Assembly: GCA_002353205.1 (NCBI GenBank)
Contig: DEJE01000014.1
Location: 1-63,681, forward strand
Reading direction: 5' to 3'
DNA length: 63,681 nt
Source of the DNA: Prevotella sp. UBA2756
GTDB lineage: Bacteria; Bacteroidota; Bacteroidia; Bacteroidales; Bacteroidaceae
This document shows, piece after piece, positions 25,816 through 33,326 of this stretch (position 1 is the first letter of the stretch; each line of letters opens with the position of its first letter). The notes under the pieces are model-generated. The model ran no database searches. It saw nothing but the letters and a program-made list of their open reading frames with translations, and was not told the DNA's origin. Made by a program: the position numbers and the translations under genes.

Positions 25816-26922
25816 TCATCCTTCATCCTTCATCCACTCCTCCCCTCGGGGAGGCCGGGAGGGGGTCTCTCTTTCATCCTTCATCCTTCCCTCCACTTTC
25901 TCCACCACCATCTCAGGCGTGATGCGTCGCATGCAGGCATAGTCGCCGCGCAGGCAAGGCTTGTTGCCGAAGACGCTGCAGGGCCGGCAGTCGAGGTTGT
26001 CCACCTGCACCACGTCGTCCTGTGTCATGCCGTAGCCCAGGAATCCGGCGTAGGGATGAGTGGCACCGAAGATGCTCACCACGGGCGTTGCTGTGAGCGT
26101 CGCTAAGTGCATGTTTGCGCTGTCCATCGAGAGCATCACATCGAGACGGCTCATCAGCGTCAGCTCCTGTCGGAAGCCGTCGAGCCGTTTCGAGGCGTTC
26201 ATGCACTGCGCATATTTCGCCTCCCATGCGTCGAAGACCGCCATCTCGTCGCTGCCGCCGCCGAAGAGCAGCAGTCGGCCGTCGGGGTGTCGCTCGCAGA
26301 GCATGGCGACGACCTGTTCCATCAGGTCCGTCGGGTACACCTTCCCCTCATGGGCAGCGAAAGGAGCAATGCCGAACCACGGTCCGCTCTTGTCGGCCTG
26401 CAGGTCGTCGGGCAGCATCGTCAGGTCGGGTCCCTCGTGCTCGAAAATGCTGTGGAAGTCGAGCGTCACGGGATAGCCCAGCGCCTCCAGCACCTCCATG
26501 TAGTTCTCTATCGCCGTGGGCTGCTGGCGCATCACCTTGTCCTGAGTCCTCACCAACATTCGTTTCCCCTTGCGGTGCTTGTTGATGTGCGCCACCTTGT
26601 AGCGCCCCAGGTTGAAGCGCATGCGCAGATAGCCCGACCGCAGCACGTTGTGCAGGTCGGCCACGGCGGTGAACTGCTTCGCCGTGAGCCTCCGGTAGAG
26701 GGCGTTGAGTCCTCGCACGCCGTGATACTCGCTCTTCATGTCGGCCGCCATGAAGCCCACGTTCGGGGCCAGGTGGTCGAAGAACGGCCGCGCGAAGGGT
26801 CGGCTGAGCACCGTGATGCGCACATGTGGGTACTGTTTGGCGAGCGATGCCACCACGGGCACCACCATCGCAACGTCGCCGATGGCCGAGAAGCGCATCA
26901 CCAGAATGTGTTCTGTCTTCAT
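25816..26922 (-). CDS. Glycosyltransferase family 9 (heptosyltransferase type)
   Basis: A 368-residue protein with the two-Rossmann GT-B fold of ADP-heptose:LPS heptosyltransferases. N-lobe: MRFSAIGDVAMVVPVVASLAKQYP. C-lobe: FGIAPFAAHEGKVYP, LLLFGGGSDE and the donor-site signature MLSMDSANMHLATLTATPVVSIFGATHP. A Cys-rich segment CRPCSVFGNKPCLRGDYACM near the C-terminus is common in this family. It transfers a sugar during LPS core or glycan assembly at the inner membrane. The last ~20 residues (from about RMKDERETPS) are encoded by a GC-rich repeat and its flanking units, so the original stop was probably earlier. DUF4254 is 47 bases upstream. Confidence 0.93.
   Translation of the reverse strand: MKTEHILVMRFSAIGDVAMVVPVVASLAKQYPHVRITVLSRPFARPFFDHLAPNVGFMAADMKSEYHGVRGLNALYRRLTAKQFTAVADLHNVLRSGYLRMRFNLGRYKVAHINKHRKGKRMLVRTQDKVMRQQPTAIENYMEVLEALGYPVTLDFHSIFEHEGPDLTMLPDDLQADKSGPWFGIAPFAAHEGKVYPTDLMEQVVAMLCERHPDGRLLLFGGGSDEMAVFDAWEAKYAQCMNASKRLDGFRQELTLMSRLDVMLSMDSANMHLATLTATPVVSIFGATHPYAGFLGYGMTQDDVVQVDNLDCRPCSVFGNKPCLRGDYACMRRITPEMVVEKVEGRMKDERETPSRPPRGEEWMKDEG
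25837..25868 (-). repeat. GC-rich palindromic repeat, copy 8, inside the GT9 3' end
   Basis: CTCCTCCCCTCGGGGAGG with CCGGGAGGGGGTCTC, flanked by TTCATCC heptamers (from about 25816 and again about 25873-25888). It falls inside the reading frame of GT9, in the same gene-relative orientation as copy 1. Confidence 0.87.
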
Positions 26923-26969
26923 AGAGTTATCTTTTGGTTCGTCGGCCCGTGCCCTGCCATCTCCGGGCT

Positions 26970-27575
26970 TTAGCCCTTCTTGTAGAGCACGGGGTTAGTG
27001 GCCGGGTCGTTGTACATCTTCATCTGGCGGTACACCTTCATGTATTTCCGTCCGGCTTCAATGTCTTCGAGCAGCTGGTCGATGGCCGTGGCCAGGTCGG
27101 TCTGCTGCTCCAGCAGTACGGCAAGCTTGCCGCGGCAGGTGTCGCGGTGCTCGGCCGTGGCGTCGGTGCGCTCGGCCTGTTCACGCATGTGGTAGATCTT
27201 CAGCGCCAGTATGCTCAGGCGGTCCACCGCCCAGGCGGGACTCTCAGTGTTCAGACGTGCGTCGGGAAGCGGCTTCACCTGGCTGTAGAGCTGTCGGAAG
27301 TAGCTGTCGATCTGCTCCACCAAGTCCGTGCGGTCCTGGTTCGAGCGGTCGATGCGCCGTTTCAGTCCCAGAGCGTCGATCGGATTGATGTGCGGGTCAC
27401 GGATGATGTCCTCCAGATGCCACTGCACGGTGTCGATCCAGCATTTCAGGTAGAGGCGGTTCTCCACCGAGTCGCGTTCGTAGGGATTGCTGATAGGCGT
27501 GTCGATGTCGTCCTTCACGTGGTAGTCACGGATGGCCTGCGAGAAGATCTCGTTGCATTGTTGTGTGAATGTCAT
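26970..27575 (-). CDS. DUF4254 family protein
   Basis: A 201-residue, wholly helical soluble protein. It matches DUF4254 by its start (FTQQCNEIFSQAIRDYH), the NPYERDSVENRLYLKCWIDTVQWHLEDIIRDP block, and LGLKRRIDRSNQDRTDLVEQID. Function is unknown. In Bacteroidetes I recall it next to GT9 glycosyltransferases, as here, so a role in LPS or glycan assembly is a reasonable guess. It has its own promoter just upstream. Confidence 0.88.
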   Translation of the reverse strand: MTFTQQCNEIFSQAIRDYHVKDDIDTPISNPYERDSVENRLYLKCWIDTVQWHLEDIIRDPHINPIDALGLKRRIDRSNQDRTDLVEQIDSYFRQLYSQVKPLPDARLNTESPAWAVDRLSILALKIYHMREQAERTDATAEHRDTCRGKLAVLLEQQTDLATAIDQLLEDIEAGRKYMKVYRQMKMYNDPATNPVLYKKG

Positions 27576-27600
27576 TTCTGTTGTTCATGATTTGTTTCGG

Positions 27601-27630
27601 CAAATATAGTCAATTATTTTGAAATGACAA
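27601..27630 (-). promoter_or_regulatory. Promoter of the DUF4254-GT9 operon
   Basis: Minus strand: TTG (27630-27628), 19 bases, TATATTTG (27608-27601), about 26 bases before the DUF4254 start. Confidence 0.8.
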
Positions 27631-27653
27631 ACTTTTTGGCCGAAAAAACGCTG

Positions 27654-27746
27654 CTACATGCAGCTCATCGCGCCGAGCGTGCTCAGAATGGCCGTTGCGA
27701 TGGCCACCACGAGCTTCAGGATCATTTTCCAATCTTCTTTCTTCAT
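27654..27746 (-). CDS. Smalltalk protein (30 residues)
   Basis: The reading frame encodes MKKEDWKMILKLVVAIATAI followed by LSTLGAMSCM and a TAG stop: a charged start with W6, one hydrophobic helix and a terminal small/Cys-containing segment. This matches the tiny 'smalltalk' family of Bacteroidetes, usually found near phage-like cell-wall lysis genes. It has a full promoter (27839-27809) and lies upstream of the separate DUF4254-GT9 promoter. The M15 peptidase, a typical companion, is 2.5 kb away. Likely an inner-membrane peptide; its role is unknown. Confidence 0.82.
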   Translation of the reverse strand: MKKEDWKMILKLVVAIATAILSTLGAMSCM

Positions 27747-27808
27747 GGCAATAATAATATTAAGGTATACATATTATATAAGGCAGCGGGACTTTCCCTT
27801 TGCCGCTG

Positions 27809-27839
27809 CAAAGGTACTCATTCACCCTGCCCGCCGCAA
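27809..27839 (-). promoter_or_regulatory. Promoter of the smalltalk gene
   Basis: Minus strand: TTG (27839-27837), 20 bases, TACCTTTG (27816-27809). A ~55-base leader follows, with an AT-rich stretch resembling that before the M15 gene (both contain a TATATTAT/AATATTAAGGT-like segment). Confidence 0.82.
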
Positions 27840-28327
27840 TCCCCGGCAGGATAACGGCATGCATACTTTCTATAGGGACAATATTTTATCCCTCCAAACA
27901 ATCATCGAAAAAACTTTCATACAGAAAACAGAAACTCTTCTCCCACAGATTACACAAATCTTTTTTTACTCACACAGAAAGCACTGAGATCACAGAAGCA
28001 TTATTTATTTGTCGAAATGCAACCTCGAACAAAGCTCTTTGATTTCCGTGATTTCCGTGATTCCTGTGTGAGAAACCTCTACTATAATTATTCGCTCGGC
28101 TCTGCCGCTTTCTTGCGCTCCGTTCTTGCCATTGCAAGCGAACAAGTTCGAGCGGGTGCTCAGGCGCTTCGCGGAGGTCTTTGCAAAGAACTATGAACTA
28201 TGAATTATGTTTCGAGCTCCGCTCGCTTCGCTTGCGAAGAACTATGAACTGGTTTCGCTGTCCCCAATGTCGCGACATGTCGCAATGCTGACTACAGGGT
28301 GGCGCGCGTAGTTCTGTTAAAAGTGTG
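27840..28327. other. Gene-free spacer with palindromes
   Basis: Nearly 490 bases without a convincing gene. Seen here: a repeated GATTTCCGTG unit (around 28040-28065); CAAGCGAACAAGTTCGAGCG (about 28135-28155), resembling the segment at 4381-4410; AACTATGAACTATGAATTATG repeats (about 28188-28208); and the 10-bp palindrome TGTCGCGACA within TGTCGCGACATGTCGCA (about 28269-28283). Confidence 0.6.
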
Positions 28328-28335
28328 TAATTTTG
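28328..28335 (+). promoter_or_regulatory. -7 element for the 1361-residue surface protein gene
   Basis: TAATTTTG, 167 bases before the start codon. No -33 TTG is seen at the right distance, so this is tentative; it implies a long leader. Confidence 0.45.
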
Positions 28336-28501
28336 TGCCCAAATAGTATTATTTCGTCATCCGACGACGTGTTTGGCCAGATGAAAGTATGTATGAGTAA
28401 GCAGAAACAACAATCAGCTCAGCGGCTTTACACATTATTATATATAGTACTCAGGTGAGATTACAATAACAATAATAATTCAATTAACATCAAGAAACAA
28501 A

Positions 28502-31500
28502 ATGAAAAGGTTTTTACTTTTTGCAATCATGTGTGTCTGCGTGTCTATAGGGGCGTGGGCAGCACCTGGTGACCCGTATGAAATAATGGGTACAGAGTCA
28601 TGGAATAATGGAGCGGAACAGGCTGTTAAGGTGAAGCTCAATCAGTCCGGTTCTCTCAGCAATGCTATTACGGCAATAGCAGCGAATTCCAGCTATAATG
28701 CTTGCAAGATTGTGCTTTTTGAGTTTGATCCCAATTTCACTTTCAGCGATGCTGACAAGACAGCGCTTTCAAGTCTTAATTTTGCTACGATTGACTTGCA
28801 GAAATATAAAGGCGCTCCCTTCACGTTTACCAATTCCAATGTGAAGTATGTCACACTTCCTGACACTTGGACGAAAGCAGATGTGAAAGCTGCCGGCGTG
28901 GCTCTGAGCACTTCTACGACTTTTGAGGCTGCATTGTGTCAGGGTACTTCTAATAATGAACCTTTCCTGACAGCTTACTCTAACAAAGCGGGTTCGCTTT
29001 CAAATGCTATTCCTCATTTGTTCTGGAAGGCTCCGGAGTATAAAATAGGAACGGGCATCGGTGACTGTTCTAAACTGAATGTGCTCACTGCCATGGGAAA
29101 TGTCTGTGCTAAGGATATTTCTCGTGCTGGAAACTACGACGCGAATGGTCACTATGTAATCAACGGCGTAGCTGATGAAAACAACTCCTCGAAAAATAAG
29201 AATACCGAGGGCGGCGATCTCTATACCCCAACAGAAACAGCCGGTGCTATCGTGGGTTGCTACGGTATTAAAGTAATCGATTTGAGCCAGGCTATCATCC
29301 CTGATGAGTACTGTGCGGACATCGTTCCCGGCTATGCTTTCGTAACGACTAACCTCCGTGAGTTCTGGATTCCGGAAGATCCTAATTTCAAGACTCTTCC
29401 TGCCGACTTCATGAATTGCTCTGCTGCTATTCATCAAATCTGCATCCCCGGAAACATTGAAACCATCAGAACCCGTGCTTTTGCAGGAACAAATATTAAT
29501 TATATCTGGACCACCGGACCGGATGCTACCGTGCGCTACGACAATGGTGCCACATTTATAACAAATGCAGGTGAGGAAAACGAGGTGAGAACGCAGCGCT
29601 ACAAGACCCAAGTGGGCGAGAACTACACGGCTACCGAGAATTTCGACCCGACCGTGGAATATCCCGTCTTCCAGGATGGCGACGACAACAGTTTCAACTA
29701 TGGCACCATCACGCTGCCTGCCGGTTTGAGACTTATCGAGCGTTTCGCTTTCTATTCAAGCACATCCGTGAGCGATCTATATATTCTGAATCCAGTGGCT
29801 CCCGAGTGCCATGTGGATGGTTTTAACAGTTCAATGTATCATGCTAACAACACCGTGAAGTCCGAAAACATCCGTGAGGAGGAAGATGAAGACGGAAACA
29901 AGATTAAGATTATCACGCGCGAGGCCTATAACAACGGAATCAACCAGCCGATGGCCATGCTCCACTATCCTGAAGATACCACCGACCCGAACATCCAGCG
30001 CTACACCGACCCCTCACGTCAGTATAGTATCGCTACGGGCGACCGCGACGGTAAGGGAAACATGCTGTACTTCCCCACTCAGACTGAGTTTGAGGTGGCA
30101 GAATGGGAAGGCACCCACGGATATCTGTGGAATGCCTGGAACATAGACCGCACCTGGTACAACCAGGAGGTTATGCTTGGAACTGGTGGCGGATGGTATG
30201 GTAATGCCTTTGGCTCTACTGGCGGTTATACTGCAGCAGGACAGCAATTAGCCAACAGCTACTATACTGCAAATCCCGATACAATCACCAGCAGATATAA
30301 TCCAAACGGCAAGATTGACCGCTCGTTCTATGATGTTACGGATAATGGAAATATAAGTCAGCCCGAAGGTCTTCAGCCTTATTATAATACTGTCTATGCT
30401 GGACATCAGCTCTATCCGCAAGCCAAGAGCGAAACATCAACCTATGTTTATGTTCGCGACGACAATGGCGACTACGTGAAGGATCCAAGTTCGGCTTCGA
30501 CAACTGTGTTCAGAGCATACGCTGGTTCTGCCGATGACCAGTTGGAGCGCTATAGCCGCAAGCAGGATATAGGATACTATAGTTGTCCGAATGGTGAATT
30601 CGTTCAAGATTATTCATGGGTAAAGGATGATGCCGGTCTCTATATTCTTGATGGAGAATACACCTTAAATACGACTGGTGGTGGCGCCTATGTGCTAGAC
30701 TACACATGGGTAAGGGACGATGCTAACGGAACCCACTATCATCCATTGGTATCTACTGTATTCCCTGGAGATGAATGGGGTAATCTTCCCAATGATTTTA
30801 ATGCTTATGCTGACTATTGGTATGCTACCTTTCAGTATAGTTTAGATCCCAATGGAGAAGGAGAATATGTGAAAGCGTATGATAATAATTATTATACGCA
30901 AGAAACACTTCCGAGCTATTGGGCTAGTGAGTATCAGACTTTTAAGAACAATGGAACCTATAACAGAACTCTGTTAGGTTATGCTCAGTGTGCCAATAAT
31001 GAAGATGTAAAGAACCACAAATATGATCTGTTTGTCGTTGGAGACACTTATGCTCTTTGGACTTCTGATGTCATTGACTTCGTGAATGGTGAGAAGTTTG
31101 CGAGAAATCCTATTGCAGGCGAGTATCGTGAATATAACCCATCAACCGATGAAGGATGTGATCGTTACGATATAACAGGAAATGGATTTGTCTTGGCTGT
31201 CAGTCCTGCTGATGATTCAAAACAGCACTACACTAAGAGCTATGTTGCAAATTCCTACAGAGAGTTCGATTCAAGTAGAGATAAATCAGACGAGCCCCTG
31301 TATTGCTATGGAGAGAGAGATTATGTTTCTGATACTCCCATCACCTACACCATACAGAACGACTACCGCGGCTGGCACCAGTTTGTGCTGGCAGGCTATG
31401 GCTACAACGGCGTTGTGCCTAACGAGCCCATCCGCTCGTTTATCTCCGACAACGACTGGTGGACCATCTGTGAGCCTTACGACCTGAAATACAGCGAAAT

Positions 31501-32587
31501 GATACAGTTCTTTGGAACCGACAACCGTATTGGAGAGGTCAAGAAACCTTACCTGAGCAAGCTGATGTATGTAATCCGTGATGTGGAGAAAGGAAAGATC
31601 ACGCTGATGTTCTCTAAGAACCTAATGGAGTATAAGGAAGCTATTTCAGGCTCCGACCATGTTCACGGCACGATTGACGATAATACCAAATGGACCGCCG
31701 AAGAACTTGCTGCTGACCCGGTTATCCTGCATAAGGGCGTGCCCTATCTCATCAAACCAAACCTGATGGTGGATGACAGTGGCAATATTATCGGAACGCG
31801 CCAGTTCAATATCTATAAGTCTGACATGCCGGAGCTTTACAACCGCCTTAATGAAGCTGCTACATTGGGTGCAGGTGCACAGGCCAGTATGATCTACGAC
31901 GGTGAATACACCGTGCCTGCCTACGTGGTGGGTCTCGGTAAGGAAGGTGCTGGCACAGAAGCGGTAGAAGCAACCGGCACAAAGACCATCACGAACAAGG
32001 ACGGCTCTTCGTTTACCTATAAGGACAGCTACAACGGTGGCGTACTCGTCTATGGCGGCAAGGAAGTGGACTACAAGATTTCTTCTGCATTCACTTACAC
32101 CTTTGTCGGTTCGCTCTATAACTCGCTGATGCCGCAGTACTGCTACTTCCTCGGATGGGATAGCACGAAGGGCAAGGCCGCATTCTGGTATAGTGCCGTA
32201 CAGGATAAATCGGGATGGAACTGGAACAACGAGACGGGTATCATCTGCCCGAACTTCAACACCGCTACTAAGATCCACTCGGCTACAGGTTTCAACGACC
32301 CTGCTCGCTGGACGATAGCTGATGCCAACGGTACGTCGCTGCAGCCCGACGACATACAAATGCCAAGTGGAGCACCAGCTAAGAGCTACACGATGGACTT
32401 CGGCGGTACCAACTTCTTTGAAGATGATGATATTGAAGGCGTCGTAACAGAAATCGAAGAGGTGAAGGCTCAGACCAATGGTGTCCTGAATGTCTACTCC
32501 GTCAATGGTGTCTACATGGGCAACTCCGTGAAAGGACTGGCCAAGGGTCTGTACATCGTGAACGGACAGAAATACGTGGTGAAATAA
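28502..32587 (+). CDS. Large secreted surface protein with LRR_5-like region and C-terminal sorting-like tail
   Basis: A 1361-residue protein. Signal peptide MKRFLLFAIMCVCVSIGAWA. Residues about 260-430 resemble BspA-type leucine-rich repeats (LREFWIPEDPNFKTLPADF, IHQICIPGNIETIRTRAFAG, ITLPAGLRLIERFAFYSST). A Tyr/Asp-rich middle (about 640-950) contains near-repeats QDYSWVKDDAGLYILDGEY and VLDYTWVRDDANGTHYHP. The end, VYSVNGVYMGNS...GLAKGLYIVNGQKYVVK, resembles a type IX secretion C-terminal domain. It is probably surface-anchored or released, with adhesion or binding as a guess. It is followed 19 bases later by a tiny acidic protein gene. The middle third is visibly AT-richer than its neighbours. 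Confidence 0.85.
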   Translation: MKRFLLFAIMCVCVSIGAWAAPGDPYEIMGTESWNNGAEQAVKVKLNQSGSLSNAITAIAANSSYNACKIVLFEFDPNFTFSDADKTALSSLNFATIDLQKYKGAPFTFTNSNVKYVTLPDTWTKADVKAAGVALSTSTTFEAALCQGTSNNEPFLTAYSNKAGSLSNAIPHLFWKAPEYKIGTGIGDCSKLNVLTAMGNVCAKDISRAGNYDANGHYVINGVADENNSSKNKNTEGGDLYTPTETAGAIVGCYGIKVIDLSQAIIPDEYCADIVPGYAFVTTNLREFWIPEDPNFKTLPADFMNCSAAIHQICIPGNIETIRTRAFAGTNINYIWTTGPDATVRYDNGATFITNAGEENEVRTQRYKTQVGENYTATENFDPTVEYPVFQDGDDNSFNYGTITLPAGLRLIERFAFYSSTSVSDLYILNPVAPECHVDGFNSSMYHANNTVKSENIREEEDEDGNKIKIITREAYNNGINQPMAMLHYPEDTTDPNIQRYTDPSRQYSIATGDRDGKGNMLYFPTQTEFEVAEWEGTHGYLWNAWNIDRTWYNQEVMLGTGGGWYGNAFGSTGGYTAAGQQLANSYYTANPDTITSRYNPNGKIDRSFYDVTDNGNISQPEGLQPYYNTVYAGHQLYPQAKSETSTYVYVRDDNGDYVKDPSSASTTVFRAYAGSADDQLERYSRKQDIGYYSCPNGEFVQDYSWVKDDAGLYILDGEYTLNTTGGGAYVLDYTWVRDDANGTHYHPLVSTVFPGDEWGNLPNDFNAYADYWYATFQYSLDPNGEGEYVKAYDNNYYTQETLPSYWASEYQTFKNNGTYNRTLLGYAQCANNEDVKNHKYDLFVVGDTYALWTSDVIDFVNGEKFARNPIAGEYREYNPSTDEGCDRYDITGNGFVLAVSPADDSKQHYTKSYVANSYREFDSSRDKSDEPLYCYGERDYVSDTPITYTIQNDYRGWHQFVLAGYGYNGVVPNEPIRSFISDNDWWTICEPYDLKYSEMIQFFGTDNRIGEVKKPYLSKLMYVIRDVEKGKITLMFSKNLMEYKEAISGSDHVHGTIDDNTKWTAEELAADPVILHKGVPYLIKPNLMVDDSGNIIGTRQFNIYKSDMPELYNRLNEAATLGAGAQASMIYDGEYTVPAYVVGLGKEGAGTEAVEATGTKTITNKDGSSFTYKDSYNGGVLVYGGKEVDYKISSAFTYTFVGSLYNSLMPQYCYFLGWDSTKGKAAFWYSAVQDKSGWNWNNETGIICPNFNTATKIHSATGFNDPARWTIADANGTSLQPDDIQMPSGAPAKSYTMDFGGTNFFEDDDIEGVVTEIEEVKAQTNGVLNVYSVNGVYMGNSVKGLAKGLYIVNGQKYVVK

Positions 32588-32606
32588 AAAGAGGGAGGAT
32601 ATAGAT

Positions 32607-32861
32607 ATGAAAAAGCACTATATTGAACCTGAATGCGCTGTGATTGCAATCAGCTTCACCGAGAGCCACATGCTCTCAGACAGTGAGACTGCTCGTAATG
32701 TTGACGGCGGACCTACGGGGGAGGGCCTGCCTGGAACCGTGGGCGAGACAGACGACGACACCGACCCATACGGCGGCCACGGACAGGGTTCCGGTGGCGG
32801 TGGTAACCGCAGTAAATGGGGAAACCTGTGGGACGACTTCGAAGACGAAGAAGACTGGTAA
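32607..32861 (+). CDS. Tiny acidic protein, YIxP...LWDD type (partner of the 1361-residue protein)
   Basis: An 84-residue protein with three zones. N-terminus: MKKHYIEPECAVIAISFTES, no cleavable signal. Core: Gly/Thr/Asp/Pro-rich (residues 34-68, with GGHGQGSGGGG). End: acidic aromatic WGNLWDDFEDEEDW. The product of 50882-51118 shares the YIxP start and the LWDD/EEDY end. The gene sits 19 bases after the surface protein gene, clearly in the same transcript, and is followed by a strong terminator. Function is unknown; the leader-core-tail layout could suit an exported peptide or an accessory of its giant neighbour. Confidence 0.8.
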   Translation: MKKHYIEPECAVIAISFTESHMLSDSETARNVDGGPTGEGLPGTVGETDDDTDPYGGHGQGSGGGGNRSKWGNLWDDFEDEEDW

Positions 32862-32906
32862 GGCTAAAAGTAAACCTTAAAATAGAATTTGAATTAATTT
32901 AGTATG

Positions 32907-32948
32907 TGGCAGCGCGGCACCGGGATGGTGTCGCGCTGCTGTTTTTTT
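32907..32948 (+). terminator. Terminator after the tiny acidic protein gene
   Basis: GCAGCGCGGCACC (32909-32921) pairs with GGTGTCGCGCTGC (32927-32939), loop GGGAT, then TGTTTTTTT. Confidence 0.93.
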
Positions 32949-33043
32949 GAAGACATAATAACAGAGTGACGATGGTTCTGACTTGTCGGGACGGTGCATC
33001 AGAGCGTGCAGAAAAGCCGTTTCCGGTTGTCGAAGGAGCCTTC

Positions 33044-33107
33044 TCTTTCTGCAAAACAAATGATTTTGCGCGGCAATACCATTTGTTTTGCATGGCAATT
33101 CTAATTA
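33044..33107. repeat. Degenerate ~22-nt repeats with a 12-bp inverted repeat
   Basis: GCAAAACAAATG (33051-33062) pairs with CATTTGTTTTGC (33080-33091). The segment can also be read as ~22-nt units of the form TTTTGCxxGGCAAT, similar to the array at 51341-51433. The rest of 32949-33231 shows no gene. Confidence 0.5.
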
Positions 33108-33231
33108 TCTTGTGTACCAAAATCAATTATATTGCAGGGCCAGGAGATGGTTTCGGCGGGGCATAAAGGCAGGAATGGCGGTGGGAAACGGTTACAGTAG
33201 CATGTAGGAGATTGCTGTCCCAAAAGACCGG

Positions 33232-33298
33232 AAAATGTGCTCAAACCAGCGGAATCTGCTTTTTTTTTCGAGATTCCGCTGGTTTGAGTACTTTTTTT
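33232..33298 (+). repeat. Left hairpin / inverted repeat of the ATPase cassette
   Basis: Arms 33232-33257 (ending CCAGCGGAATCT) and 33271-33298 (starting AGATTCCGCTGG) with a T-rich 13-base loop, followed by a run of Ts. It could also act as a terminator for rightward or leftward transcription. Confidence 0.9.
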
Positions 33299-33300
33299 AT

Positions 33301-33308
33301 TATCTTTG
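33301..33308 (+). promoter_or_regulatory. -7 element for the ATPase gene
   Basis: TATCTTTG starts 2 bases after the left hairpin and 26 bases before the start codon. A TTTG lies inside the hairpin, but only 14 bases upstream, so any -33 contact is non-standard. Confidence 0.55.
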
Positions 33309-33326
33309 CACTAAAATTTAAAGGTT

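Noticed and set aside
25706..25819. 38-residue N-terminal extension of rubredoxin
   Set aside because: The extension is translated from 27-bp tandem hairpin repeats, and the canonical MKKYICDTCGY start is at 25705.
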